Shown: one piece after another, positions 8,418 to 18,026 of the stretch | Position numbering within the stretch: position 1 is the first letter of the stretch | How the letters are laid out: each line of letters opens with the position of its first letter | Assembly: GCA_021200695.1 (NCBI GenBank) | Contig: JAJQGF010000301.1 | Coordinates: 1 to 35,786, forward strand | DNA length: 35,786 nt | Direction: 5' to 3' | Source of the DNA: Lachnospiraceae bacterium | GTDB lineage: Bacteria; Bacillota; Clostridia; Lachnospirales; Lachnospiraceae | Translations under genes and position numbers: made by a program | Notes under the pieces: generated by a model | The model's database searches: none | What the model was told of the DNA's origin: nothing | The model's input: the letters and a program-made list of their open reading frames with translations, nothing else

Positions 8418-10157
8418 ATGGTGCAGATATTCAAAAAATTAAATCTCCTTTTGGATAAAAAGCAGAAAAGCTCGATGATGGGGCTTATGGCGCTGATGAT
8501 TATAGGCGCATTTTTACAGACCGCGGGTGTAGGAATTCTGGTGGAGGTGGTTAATGTTGTAATAGACCCCGAGGCTATGCAGAAAAGTGCTGTGGCTGAA
8601 GGGTTTTATGAGCTTCTGGGCAGCAGGGATTATAAGAGCTTTTCAATCACTGTTATGGTGCTTATGATATTAATTTATGTGGTCAAGAATCTCTTTTTAT
8701 TTATACAGCAGAAGCTGACATATGCTTTTGTATATTCCAATCAGTTCAGAACATCTGAGCGCATGCTCAGGAATTATCTCAGGCGCGGCTATGAATTTTA
8801 TCTGAATGCAGATACTGCGGTAGTACAGAGGAGCATAACATCTGATGTGAACAACATGTATGCGCTTATACTCTCAATACTTCAGATGTTTTCAGATGGG
8901 GTTGTATCCTTGTTTATTATAGGATATTGTCTTATTACCAATGGTACTATGACGGTAATATTGGCGACAGTGCTTATTGCGCTTATGCTTGCAGTCAAAA
9001 AGGTTTTAAAACCGATAATGTATAAGGCGGGCAAGGATAATCAGGATTATTACAGCGGTCTTTTTAAATGGATATCACAGACTGTTCAGGGGATAAAAGA
9101 GGTGAAGATATCCTGTAAGGAGCAGTATTTTGTATCGGAATACAAAAAATGCGGCAGGGGCTATGTGAATGCAGTACAAAAATACAGCCTTTACAATAAT
9201 GTTCCTAAGCTTCTGATTGAGACAGTGTGCATAGCCACGATGGTGGGATATATGATTTTCATGGTTGCGGAGGGAATGTCCACTGAGAATATGCTTGACG
9301 TGTTCAGTACTCTGGCGGCGGCAGCGTTTGTGCTTCTGCCCTGCGTAAACCGTATAAACAACCAGATAAATTCTATTGCCTATTTTGAACCCTTTTTTAT
9401 GGGCGTCAGTGATAATCTTAAGGATGAAATAGGCGATGATAAGGTGGATATGTCCTTTGCTTCGGACGACGTGGAAAAGCTTCCTGTAACGCAGAGCATT
9501 GAGCTTAAAAATATTACTTATGCATACCCCGGCACTGATAAGCTGATATTTGACGATGCGGATATGACGATTCCGGTGGGAGCCTCCGTGGGAATCGTGG
9601 GTGCTTCGGGTGCAGGCAAGAGCACGGTGGTTGATATACTTTTAGGACTTCTCGAGGTTAAGAGCGGAACGGTGTACGTTGACGGTAAGGAGGTTAAGGA
9701 GAATTACCGAAGATGGCTTAAAAATATTGGATATATTCCGCAGATGATATTTATGCTTGATGATTCCATAAGAAAAAATGTCGCATTTGGCGTGCCGGAG
9801 GAGAAGATTGACGAGGGCAGGCTATGGGAGGTACTGAAGGAGGCGCAGCTTGATGAATTTGTAAAGACGCTGCCGGAGGGACTCGACACTGGAATAGGAG
9901 AGAGGGGGATAAGGCTTTCGGGCGGACAGAGACAGAGAATCGGCATTGCGAGGGCTCTCTACAATGACCCTGAGGTGCTTATTCTTGACGAGGCAACCTC
10001 GGCTCTTGACAATGACACCGAGGCCGCCATAATGGAGGCAATTAACAGACTTCACGGGAAAAAGACGCTTATTATAATTGCGCACAGACTTCAGACTATT
10101 GAAAAGTGCGATATGGTTTATCGTGTGGAAAATGGGAAGGCAGAGTGTGAGAAATAG
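8418..10157 (+). CDS. ABC exporter, MsbA/PglK-like, fused membrane and ATPase domains
   Basis: A 579-residue half-transporter. Residues about 1-340 hold six membrane helices; the rest is an ATPase with Walker A (VGASGAGKST, about 392-401), signature LSGGQRQRIGIARAL (about 500) and Walker B LILDEATSALD (about 520). Such proteins flip lipid-linked oligosaccharides or export lipids; placed between glycosyltransferases, a flippase for the glycan made here is the best guess. ATG 8418 gives the usual family N-terminus (MVQIFKKLNLLLDKKQK); GTG 8397, with AGGAA six bases before it, is a real alternative and would overlap the previous gene by 14 bases. Confidence 0.9.
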   Translation: MVQIFKKLNLLLDKKQKSSMMGLMALMIIGAFLQTAGVGILVEVVNVVIDPEAMQKSAVAEGFYELLGSRDYKSFSITVMVLMILIYVVKNLFLFIQQKLTYAFVYSNQFRTSERMLRNYLRRGYEFYLNADTAVVQRSITSDVNNMYALILSILQMFSDGVVSLFIIGYCLITNGTMTVILATVLIALMLAVKKVLKPIMYKAGKDNQDYYSGLFKWISQTVQGIKEVKISCKEQYFVSEYKKCGRGYVNAVQKYSLYNNVPKLLIETVCIATMVGYMIFMVAEGMSTENMLDVFSTLAAAAFVLLPCVNRINNQINSIAYFEPFFMGVSDNLKDEIGDDKVDMSFASDDVEKLPVTQSIELKNITYAYPGTDKLIFDDADMTIPVGASVGIVGASGAGKSTVVDILLGLLEVKSGTVYVDGKEVKENYRRWLKNIGYIPQMIFMLDDSIRKNVAFGVPEEKIDEGRLWEVLKEAQLDEFVKTLPEGLDTGIGERGIRLSGGQRQRIGIARALYNDPEVLILDEATSALDNDTEAAIMEAINRLHGKKTLIIIAHRLQTIEKCDMVYRVENGKAECEK

Positions 10158-10159
10158 AT

Positions 10160-11194
10160 ATGCTGCTTAGTATTATAGTGCCTGTGTATAACATGGCTGC
10201 CGGCGGAAAACTTAATTTTTGTATGGATTCACTTGTGGCGCAGACCCTTCCGGGGGAGTCCTATGAGATAATCGCCGTGGATGACGCGTCCACTGACAAT
10301 TCGCTTGATATACTCAGAGATTATGAGGAGAGATATGGAGAGCTTGTCAGGGTAATCCATTATGACACAAACAGGCGTCAGGGCGGCGCAAAAAACGAAG
10401 GCTTAAAAGCGGCGTCGGGAAAATGGATAGGCTTTATAGACAGTGATGATTGGGTGACCCCGGATTATTATGAGAAGCTTATCAGGAGAGCTGATGAGAC
10501 CGGCGCTGATATGGTGGGCTGTGATTATAGTCTGGTTAATGAGCACACATATACTGTAGGACGTGTGGTTTCCAATAACAGCCTGTCTCAGACCGGACTT
10601 CTTGATGAAGAGAAGCATGGCGGACTGCTTATGCGCCCGGGAAGCATGGTCATAAAGATATACAGGCATAGTGTTATAAAGGAGAACAGGCTGAGCTTCC
10701 CTGAGAATATATTTTATGAGGATAACTGTGCGGGTTCGGTGTGGTCTCTTTATTTTAAGCATTTTGAGAAGGTGGAGGAGCCTATGTACTTTTATTATCA
10801 GCATGAGGTTTCCACAGTGCATGGAATCTCTGAGGAAAAGTGCAGGGACAGACTGAGGGCTGCCGAGCTTATGTATTCAGAGTGCAGGGACAGAGGCTTT
10901 CTTGAGAAATACAGAGCGGAGATAGAATACCGTTTTGCCGAGCTGTATTATGTTAATACACTTTTTTCCTATATGTCGGCATTGTCTGTGGCAGAGGGAG
11001 GGATCTCCCACCTTAAATTTATTAAAGAATTGCGGCAGGGTATAGACAGGTATTTCCCTGATTTTGAGAAAAATAAATATTATATTTCCAATACCGCGGA
11101 TACGGAGAAGCGCTTTATTTCGCTTCATGGCAGGAGTAATTCTGCTTTTTATGTATATTACAGGCTAAAGCAGTTTATCTGGAGTCACAGATAA
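10160..11194 (+). CDS. GT2 family glycosyltransferase
   Basis: A 344-residue GT-A fold transferase. The N-terminus is LLSIIVPVYNMA, followed by VDDASTDNS (about residues 40-48) and the metal and nucleotide-sugar binding DSDDW (about 93-97). There is no membrane segment, so it acts at the inner face, probably on a lipid-linked acceptor. It starts two bases after the ABC gene stop without a strong ribosome site of its own, implying translational coupling. The transferred sugar cannot be predicted. Confidence 0.9.
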   Translation: MLLSIIVPVYNMAAGGKLNFCMDSLVAQTLPGESYEIIAVDDASTDNSLDILRDYEERYGELVRVIHYDTNRRQGGAKNEGLKAASGKWIGFIDSDDWVTPDYYEKLIRRADETGADMVGCDYSLVNEHTYTVGRVVSNNSLSQTGLLDEEKHGGLLMRPGSMVIKIYRHSVIKENRLSFPENIFYEDNCAGSVWSLYFKHFEKVEEPMYFYYQHEVSTVHGISEEKCRDRLRAAELMYSECRDRGFLEKYRAEIEYRFAELYYVNTLFSYMSALSVAEGGISHLKFIKELRQGIDRYFPDFEKNKYYISNTADTEKRFISLHGRSNSAFYVYYRLKQFIWSHR

Positions 11195-11224
11195 AAATTC
11201 ATCATAATTAAAAGGAGACGGTGT

Positions 11225-13558
11225 ATGAGCAGGTTTGCCGCAATCAGACAACTTCATGTGGAGAAGAGGAGGAGTTTCAGGATAATTATAATTTTGGAGC
11301 TTTTGCTTATTGCGGCCGGTATTGCGGGGCTTTTTGGCAAAAATGCCGTTTATGAGTATGGAATAGCTGATATGAGGGCGAATTTTGGTCTGTATTCCGA
11401 TGAATACAGCGGTATATATGTGGATTCGGGGATGGAGCTTTTGGGAAATGTCGTGGATTTTACCGATATATCACTTCCGAGAGGAACCTATCGTGTGCAG
11501 CTTAGCTATACTACAGACACTGATATGAAGAACCAATGCTATGTGACGGATGACAGTCTTACCGATAAGGTGCTTTTGACTAACGGCACAGTGCTTTTTT
11601 CAGGACTTAACAGTACAGATTTTGATATGTGGCTTTACCGCGATACGGACAGTCTTATTGTGCATGCCGAGTATTCGGGCGAGGGAATGCTGTCGGTGAG
11701 CGGACTTACAATAGTGCAGACAAATGCAATGAACAGAATGCTGCTGTTTGAAATAATATGTCTGGCGGTTCTCATAAACTGTATATATCTTTATGTGGCA
11801 TATGACAGAGAAAACCATATACCTGTTAAAAACAAGACAGTCACCTTCTGCCTTGGTGTAATCATGCTGTTTGCATCGCTGCCGCTTATACCGGATTATA
11901 TGATTAGCTCAGGCGATCTTGGCTATCATCTGATGAGGGTGGAGGGTATAAAGGACGGAATTCTGGCAGGACAGTTTCCGGTGAGAATATCGCCGAAGTG
12001 GCAGCAGGGATATGGATATGCCTCTCCGATATTTTACTGTGAGACAGTGCTTTATATTGCCGCGCTTTTCAGGCTTATAGGCTTCACGGTAACAACAGGC
12101 TACAGGCTTTTTATGGCGCTTATTGTGGCGGCAACTGTAATAATCTCGTATGAATGCTTTAAAAAGATATTTAAGGAGGAATATGTGGGACTGCTTTGCA
12201 GTCTGCTTTATTCCGTATCCGTGTACAGGATTTACAAGACATATTTCTGCGGTTCATGGGGCGAGTGCTTTGCTGTTATGTTTCTTCCGCTTATTATTTA
12301 TGGCTTTTACAGGGTGTTTACCCAGGATATACACGAAAAATCCTACAGGAGAAGCTGGGTGCCTCTGACAGCAGGATTTACAATGCTTATTCAGTCGCAT
12401 CTGTTAACCTGTGAGCTGGTCGGATTGTTTACGATTATATTATGTATTGTATTATGGAGGAGGGTATTCAGAAAAGAGACATTTATTGTGCTTGCGAAGA
12501 CAGTGATTTACAGTGTGCTGTTAAGCGCGTGGTTTTTGCTTCCTTTTGCGGATTATATGCTGACAGGAGATTTTGTGATTCATCATGTATCCGGAAGAAC
12601 CATTCAGTCGAGAGGGCTGTATCCTGCACATTTGTTTTTTACGTTTTTTATTAACGGAGGAACGGTATTTTTTGAATCGGACGGCATGGCGGATTCAGCC
12701 GCAGTCGGGGTCGGGGCAGCGCTTATGGCGCCCTTATTTGTGCTTATATATATGTTTTTCTCGGGTAAGGTAAAGGAGCTTACCGTACAGGAAAAAAAGC
12801 TGGGAATTATTGCGGGTGCATTTTCTGTGGCGGCAATGGTTATGAGCCTGAGCTGCTTTCCGTGGGACAAGCTGCAGGCTATAAACGGAATAACCGCCTC
12901 TCTTATCTCAAGTATTCAGTTTCCAAACAGATTTCTTACTATAGCAAGCCTGTGTCTTACTGCTGTGGCGGGAACGGTGGCTAAATATGTGTTGGTTAAC
13001 GGGAGGACTGTTTATAAAGCGGCATATTTTACAGGTATACTTTTGCTGGTCGGACTTAGCAATATTTATCTTTTAAATTGGGGAATGAACAATGCTCAGG
13101 CGATAAGGGTTTATAACAATGAGGGTATGGGAACAGGATATATCTCTGGAGCCGAGTACCTGCCTTATGGCGCACAGGCCGATTATTTTATGTATAGGTC
13201 TCCGGTGTGCAGCGACGGAGTTGAAGCTTATGATTATGAGAAGCTTTCATTGGGAGCTTCGGCGCATATGGTAAACAGCGGCGACACATCAGGGACTGCT
13301 GCGTTTCCTTTGCTGTATTATAAAGGATATAAAGCTTATGATATGGAGAGCGGTGACGATTTAAAATGTTATTCAGGTGAAAACTGTGTTGTTACGGTGG
13401 AAATACCTGCGGGCTTTGACGGAGATATAATTGTAAAATTTGTCAGTCCGTGGTATTGGCATATTGGAGAGGCAGTTACCGTGGCAACGCTTATTGTCAT
13501 GATATTTGTATGCGTTTTGGGCAGGAGAAGCAAAGCAGAGGAGGCGGAGTCTGTATGA
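11225..13558 (+). CDS. PTPS-related-domain polytopic membrane protein, paralogue 1
   Basis: A 777-residue protein with one N-terminal helix (about 18-37), an extracellular beta-rich domain (about 60-165, with LPRGTYRVQLSY), about eleven further helices, a second extracellular domain near the C-terminus (about 640-745) and a last helix. The central part matches the family named 6-pyruvoyl-tetrahydropterin synthase related (PF10131), a misleading name: nothing suggests pterin chemistry. The first loop after the second helix holds SGDLGYHLMRVEGI, an acidic-histidine motif like that of GT-C enzymes. AAAGGAG precedes ATG 11225. It is first of three tandem paralogues. A glycosyltransferase role is inferred. 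Confidence 0.75.
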   Translation: MSRFAAIRQLHVEKRRSFRIIIILELLLIAAGIAGLFGKNAVYEYGIADMRANFGLYSDEYSGIYVDSGMELLGNVVDFTDISLPRGTYRVQLSYTTDTDMKNQCYVTDDSLTDKVLLTNGTVLFSGLNSTDFDMWLYRDTDSLIVHAEYSGEGMLSVSGLTIVQTNAMNRMLLFEIICLAVLINCIYLYVAYDRENHIPVKNKTVTFCLGVIMLFASLPLIPDYMISSGDLGYHLMRVEGIKDGILAGQFPVRISPKWQQGYGYASPIFYCETVLYIAALFRLIGFTVTTGYRLFMALIVAATVIISYECFKKIFKEEYVGLLCSLLYSVSVYRIYKTYFCGSWGECFAVMFLPLIIYGFYRVFTQDIHEKSYRRSWVPLTAGFTMLIQSHLLTCELVGLFTIILCIVLWRRVFRKETFIVLAKTVIYSVLLSAWFLLPFADYMLTGDFVIHHVSGRTIQSRGLYPAHLFFTFFINGGTVFFESDGMADSAAVGVGAALMAPLFVLIYMFFSGKVKELTVQEKKLGIIAGAFSVAAMVMSLSCFPWDKLQAINGITASLISSIQFPNRFLTIASLCLTAVAGTVAKYVLVNGRTVYKAAYFTGILLLVGLSNIYLLNWGMNNAQAIRVYNNEGMGTGYISGAEYLPYGAQADYFMYRSPVCSDGVEAYDYEKLSLGASAHMVNSGDTSGTAAFPLLYYKGYKAYDMESGDDLKCYSGENCVVTVEIPAGFDGDIIVKFVSPWYWHIGEAVTVATLIVMIFVCVLGRRSKAEEAESV

Positions 13559-15024
13559 GGGAATATATAGTGCGTAATAAAAGCAGCTTCATTATACTTT
13601 TGCTGATTGCGGCAGTTGTGTCAGTACCATTGATGACTGATTATGTGCTTGTGGGTGACAGTACTGCAGTCTCGCTTGCACGTATCGAAAACATATATAA
13701 AAGCGTCGGAAATGTGTTTCCCATACGAATTGGTACGCTTGATTCTTCTGTGTATGGGTACAGCGCGACTGCATTTCAGGCTGATTTGTTTTACGCTGTT
13801 CCCGTTTTTTTCAGACTTGTGGGAATAGGCCTCGGAGGTTCATTTAGGCTTACGCTTTTCATTTTTAATATACTGACTGTATTTATTGCTTTTTTCAGCC
13901 TTAGAAAATGCTTCGGAGACGACAGGCTGGGACTTCTGGCAGGTATGCTTTATACATGGTGTCCCTACAGAATTACCAGCATGTATACCTCCGGAAATTT
14001 AAGTGAGGTTTTCGCATGGAGCTTCATTCCGATTATTATCACAGGCTTATGGGAAATTTACGGTGAAAGCGCGGAACAAAGCAGACTGCGTGATGCCGGT
14101 ATTAAGCTCATATGGGGCTTTAGCCTTATTTCGCTTTCCTCGACGGTATTTCTGTTTGTTATGGCGGCAATGTCTGTGCTTTTGTTTTTTATTATGTGGA
14201 GGAAAAGCTTTAGAAGGCCCGTTCTGATTGAGCTTGTAAAGACAGTCATTGGTGTGGTATGCATAAATGCATGGTTTATCATACCTATGCTGCTGCGTAT
14301 GAGAAAGCCGGAGGCCGTTGGGGTTATGATAGCCGGCGATATGCGTGGTCTGGGAATGTATTTTGCACAATATCTGACTATATTTAATTTCGGAGGGGGA
14401 GATACACAGATTTGGGCTGACGGTATGCAGAATGCGCCCGCTTATGGACCGGGGGCGGCGGTGCTGCTTCTGGTATTTGCGGAGCTGTGGCTTATCTTTA
14501 CCGGAGGGCTTCATTGTGAAAATAAGCCTGACAGTGCTGATAAAAAAGGTGGAGAAGGCTTTTACACCGCAGTCTGTATAGCGGGCGCGGTATTTATTTT
14601 TATAAGCACATGCTCATTTCCGTGGGATATGCTTCAGAACAAAAACATGCTTTTTTCGATAATGCTTGCAATGATGGAGAGTCCTGCAAGGTGGGGAATC
14701 GCTGCAGATGTATGCATGATAATAATTGCCTGTCGTGCCATGAGGGTACTTAAGGAGAAGTATGGAGACAGAGTACAGATGTGGCTGATGGTCGCCGCAG
14801 CCTCGGCAGCCTTTGGCTGTACGCAGTTTTTGCTTGGAAATATTATGACGAGCCGGGGATTTGTCTGGGATGAGGATATAGAAGCCTTTGGAAATATTGA
14901 ACTGCCTGTTATAAACAGTGAATCTGTGCTGTGGAGATTGTGCGAAATAGTGTCATTGTTTTCGATTTGTGTATGTGTAGTAATCTGGCTCATGGGGAGA
15001 AGAAAAAGTGCTGAGAAAATCTGA
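13555..15024 (+). CDS. PTPS-related-domain membrane protein, paralogue 2 (short form)
   Basis: A 489-residue polytopic protein homologous to the middle of its two neighbours; it shares the PIRIGTLDSSVYGYSA and LYTWCPYRITSMYTSGNLSE regions. It lacks both extracellular beta domains. Its first-loop motif reads VGDSTAVSLARIENI, keeping the Asp but losing the Tyr-His of paralogues 1 and 3. The start is ATG 13555, overlapping the previous stop as ATGA, with GGAGGCGGAG just upstream; an in-frame extension to 13450 lies inside the previous gene and is rejected. It may be a regulatory or altered-specificity partner. Function unknown. Confidence 0.75.
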   Translation: MREYIVRNKSSFIILLLIAAVVSVPLMTDYVLVGDSTAVSLARIENIYKSVGNVFPIRIGTLDSSVYGYSATAFQADLFYAVPVFFRLVGIGLGGSFRLTLFIFNILTVFIAFFSLRKCFGDDRLGLLAGMLYTWCPYRITSMYTSGNLSEVFAWSFIPIIITGLWEIYGESAEQSRLRDAGIKLIWGFSLISLSSTVFLFVMAAMSVLLFFIMWRKSFRRPVLIELVKTVIGVVCINAWFIIPMLLRMRKPEAVGVMIAGDMRGLGMYFAQYLTIFNFGGGDTQIWADGMQNAPAYGPGAAVLLLVFAELWLIFTGGLHCENKPDSADKKGGEGFYTAVCIAGAVFIFISTCSFPWDMLQNKNMLFSIMLAMMESPARWGIAADVCMIIIACRAMRVLKEKYGDRVQMWLMVAAASAAFGCTQFLLGNIMTSRGFVWDEDIEAFGNIELPVINSESVLWRLCEIVSLFSICVCVVIWLMGRRKSAEKI

Positions 15025-17293
15025 GTTTTTAAAAAACACAAAAATCAGAATAGTGTTATTTATTGAGCTTGCGCTTGTGCTGTTTGGAGTTCTCGGGCTG
15101 ATATTCGGCAAAAGCGGGATTATTTCCGGTATTGAGGACACGGAGGAGCTGTTAGAGAATGGGATAGACCTTGATGCGGGAGCATACACTCTGCGCCTGT
15201 ATTATTATACAGAGGACGCGCAGCCCGGAGATTTCGGCATAAATGCTGAAAACTACGGATATAAGGAGGTGCTTGCAAATAATGTACCTATATATCCCGG
15301 AATAACACAGAGGGAATGTGATTTTATACTTACCTGTGCCGTTGAGGACATAATGATTGAATTAAATCTGTCAGAGGATGTGGAGGTACAGGGAGTTGAG
15401 CTTGAGGCTAACAAGGGTTGCTACAGAGTTTATATCCTGCTTGTGGTTTTGTGTAGCCTCCTTTTGGATTGGCTGTTGATGCTTTGGAGCTATAATCGGA
15501 GAGAGGGGCTTTCCCACGAAAAACAGCTAGTATTTTTTGGAATTCCCGCGCTTGCATTTCTATCTTCGCTTCCCATACTTGTCGATTATAATATGGTAGG
15601 TGCGGACCTTATATATCATCTGATGCGGATAGAGGCGCTTACGCAGAGCATTTTAAACGGAGAGCTTTTTACGAGAATGCACTCGGCGTGGCTTGCAGGG
15701 CATGGTTATGCCAGCAATTTCTTTTATGGTGATACATTTTTAGCGCTTCCCGCGCTTATGCGGATAATAGGCTTTAATCTGGACAGCGCCTATAGAATTT
15801 ATGTGGCGGCGGTTAATCTTGCGACAGCCATAGTTGCATATATAAGCTTTTCAAGGTGCTTTAAGAGCAAATATATAGGAATGTTTGGCTGCGCGCTTTA
15901 CACGCTTGCACCATATCGCATTTACAACATTTATAACCGCGCGGCAGTCGGCGAGTACACTGCAATGATTTTTCTTCCGCTTCTGGTGTGGGGCTTCTAT
16001 AAGATATATACTGAGGACACGGAAGAAAAGGGTTATATGTGGAATTGGGTGATACCTGTAGCAGGCTTTTCCGGAATCATTCAGTCGCACACCCTGAGCT
16101 GCGAGCTTGCAGGCGGATTTGTTGTCCTTATGTGTTTTTTGCTCTGGAGGAAAACCTTTAGAAGAAGAACCCTGACTGTGCTTGCATTGGTAGTTGTAAT
16201 AACTGCTGTGGTAAATGCCTGGTTTATAGTGCCTTTTCTTGATTTGCTGCTCTCAGACTCATATTATTTCGGACATAATGCAAATGTGTTGATTCAGGGG
16301 AGGGGGATTTATCCGGCTCAGATATTTTATACTCTTCAGGCAGCAGGCTCCTCGTCACGCTTTAACGAGACGGGAATGCTTGACACTGAACCGATAGGAA
16401 TGGGTGCGGCGCTTCTGCTATGTATCGGAGCATGGGCAATTATGAGAGCCCATATGGGAAAAAAACGCAAAAGAGGAGAGCTTTCTTCAGAACGCAGGGC
16501 TGAGCTTGGTGCGGGAGATGTAATATTTGTATTGTGCTGTATCGCGCTTTTTATGAGTACAAATCTTTTTCCGTGGGACAGAATAAGCGGACTTGGAGGT
16601 ATCCTTGCAACGATGGTCGGCTCGCTTCAGTTCCCGACAAGAATTACCGTGGCGGTAACAATATTTGCCGTTGCTTTGGCATGCATCGCGGGTAAATGGC
16701 TGCTTGAGGATGGTGTGAGGCTTAAAACGGAGACATCATCTGAGACGGGTATGTTTATGAGCGGCAAAACGGCGCTTGTGCTAATCACCGTTGTGAGTGT
16801 GATATTTACAGATTACCAGGTAAATGACCTGCTGCTTACAAGAGGTGAATTTTTTAGAATATACACCTCACAGAATATTGGATACTCAGCGGTGCTTGGC
16901 GCGGAATATCTGCCTGAGGGGGCGGATATCTCTCATATGAGTTATCATTCTCCTGAGGTGTCCGAGGGAGTTGACATATCAGGATATATTAAAGAGGGTC
17001 TGAGCATTCAGGTATATGCCGTCAGCAGTGAGGAGGGCTATATTGATTTTCCCCTTTTGTATTATAAAGGATATTCCGCCGAAAACACGGATACGGGAGA
17101 AATGCTTAACGTATCCTCAGGTGAAAACTATGATGTGAGGGTTAGTCTGCCGGAGGGCTTTGAGGGAAATATTTCCGTTAAATTCTCGGGTATGTGGTAT
17201 TGGCATGCGGCAGAGGCTCTGAGTGTGCTGACTGGAGCTGCGCTTATATTGCTGGGATTTCTGCACGCGCGCCGAAAGGGAGGTTTGAAATGA
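15008..17293 (+). CDS. PTPS-related-domain polytopic membrane protein, paralogue 3
   Basis: A 761-residue protein with the same plan as paralogue 1: N-terminal helix, extracellular beta domain (LDAGAYTLRLYYYTED, about residues 57-72), about eleven helices with VGADLIYHLMRIEAL in the first loop, then a C-terminal extracellular domain (FPLLYYKGYSA, MWYWHAAEAL) and a final helix. The C-terminal PLLYYKGY and WYWH segments are shared with paralogue 1, showing common descent. GTG 15008 has GGGGAGAAG upstream and overlaps the previous gene by 17 bases. It ends in an ATGA overlap with pseF. It is likely a GT-C-type membrane enzyme of glycan assembly; the substrate is unknown. Confidence 0.75.
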   Translation: MLRKSEFLKNTKIRIVLFIELALVLFGVLGLIFGKSGIISGIEDTEELLENGIDLDAGAYTLRLYYYTEDAQPGDFGINAENYGYKEVLANNVPIYPGITQRECDFILTCAVEDIMIELNLSEDVEVQGVELEANKGCYRVYILLVVLCSLLLDWLLMLWSYNRREGLSHEKQLVFFGIPALAFLSSLPILVDYNMVGADLIYHLMRIEALTQSILNGELFTRMHSAWLAGHGYASNFFYGDTFLALPALMRIIGFNLDSAYRIYVAAVNLATAIVAYISFSRCFKSKYIGMFGCALYTLAPYRIYNIYNRAAVGEYTAMIFLPLLVWGFYKIYTEDTEEKGYMWNWVIPVAGFSGIIQSHTLSCELAGGFVVLMCFLLWRKTFRRRTLTVLALVVVITAVVNAWFIVPFLDLLLSDSYYFGHNANVLIQGRGIYPAQIFYTLQAAGSSSRFNETGMLDTEPIGMGAALLLCIGAWAIMRAHMGKKRKRGELSSERRAELGAGDVIFVLCCIALFMSTNLFPWDRISGLGGILATMVGSLQFPTRITVAVTIFAVALACIAGKWLLEDGVRLKTETSSETGMFMSGKTALVLITVVSVIFTDYQVNDLLLTRGEFFRIYTSQNIGYSAVLGAEYLPEGADISHMSYHSPEVSEGVDISGYIKEGLSIQVYAVSSEEGYIDFPLLYYKGYSAENTDTGEMLNVSSGENYDVRVSLPEGFEGNISVKFSGMWYWHAAEALSVLTGAALILLGFLHARRKGGLK

Positions 17294-17997
17294 GGACAAT
17301 AGCAATTATTACCGCCAGGGGCGGAAGCAGGAGAATACCGGGGAAAAACATAAAGGAATTCTGCGGCAGACCTATTATCGCATATTCGATAGAGGCTGCG
17401 CTTAAATCGGGGATATTTGATACGGTGATGGTGTCTACTGATGATAAGGATATTGCGCGGATTGCTGAAAAATACGGTGCTGATGTGCCCTTTTACAGAA
17501 GCAGGGAGACGTCGGGTGATTTTGCAACTACCAATGATGTGCTGCTTGAGGTGCTGGAGGAATATGAAAGGCGGGGAGAGCATTATGAGCTTGGCTGCTG
17601 TATATACCCCACAGCTCCCTTTGTGACATCTGACAGGCTTAAAAAGGCAGTTGACAGTCTGCTTGCGGGGGATGCCGACACTCTTATACCCGTGGTGGCA
17701 TTCTCTTATCCCACTCAGAGAGCGATGGTGATAAGGGATGAGAGACTTGTATTTGAATATCCTGAGTATCTGGACAGCCGTTCGCAGGACCTGGAGCCTC
17801 ATTATCATGACGTAGGACAATTTTATGTTTTCAGGACAGAGGCATTTAAAATTAACCGTAAGCTGATGGTTGGAAATATACTTCCAATGGTAATTTCAGA
17901 GATGGAGGTTCAGGATATAGATAATCAGACAGATTGGGAGATAGCGGAGATAAAATACCAAAGCATGCACGGGAGAACCGGCAAAAGCAGGCAATGA
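17290..17997 (+). CDS. pseF: CMP-pseudaminic acid synthetase (acylneuraminate cytidylyltransferase family)
   Basis: A 235-residue cytosolic enzyme that activates a nonulosonic acid with CTP. The nucleotide-binding N-terminus reads ARGGSRRIPGKNIKEFCG (about residues 8-25). YPTAPF (about 99-104) and YHDVGQFYVF (about 173-182) match PseF more than NeuA or legionaminate enzymes. It starts at ATG 17290 within an ATGA overlap; the upstream in-frame extension is inside the previous gene. With pseI and pseG downstream the pseudaminic assignment is mutually supported. It feeds the sugar to a transferase, most likely the product of 7259-8410. Confidence 0.9.
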   Translation: MRTIAIITARGGSRRIPGKNIKEFCGRPIIAYSIEAALKSGIFDTVMVSTDDKDIARIAEKYGADVPFYRSRETSGDFATTNDVLLEVLEEYERRGEHYELGCCIYPTAPFVTSDRLKKAVDSLLAGDADTLIPVVAFSYPTQRAMVIRDERLVFEYPEYLDSRSQDLEPHYHDVGQFYVFRTEAFKINRKLMVGNILPMVISEMEVQDIDNQTDWEIAEIKYQSMHGRTGKSRQ

Positions 17998-18010
17998 GGT
18001 TAAAGAACAG

Positions 18011-18019
18011 AAGGAGAGG
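18011..18019 (+). promoter_or_regulatory. Ribosome binding site deciding a TTG start for the FkbH gene
   Basis: AAGGAGAGG lies seven bases before TTG 18027, the best-placed start for the FkbH-type gene. The alternative ATG 17994, overlapping the pseF stop, has only a weak AGCAGG upstream and would add eleven mostly basic residues. Confidence 0.6.
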
Positions 18020-18026
18020 TAAAGGG

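Noticed and set aside
11225-17293. Pterin synthesis role suggested by the PTPS-related family name
   Set aside because: These are large polytopic membrane proteins with extracellular domains; they share nothing visible with the soluble pterin enzyme and sit among glycan genes.
17128-17820. Open frame of 230 codons on the minus strand across the pseF start
   Set aside because: Overlaps two well-supported plus-strand genes and shows no recognisable motif.
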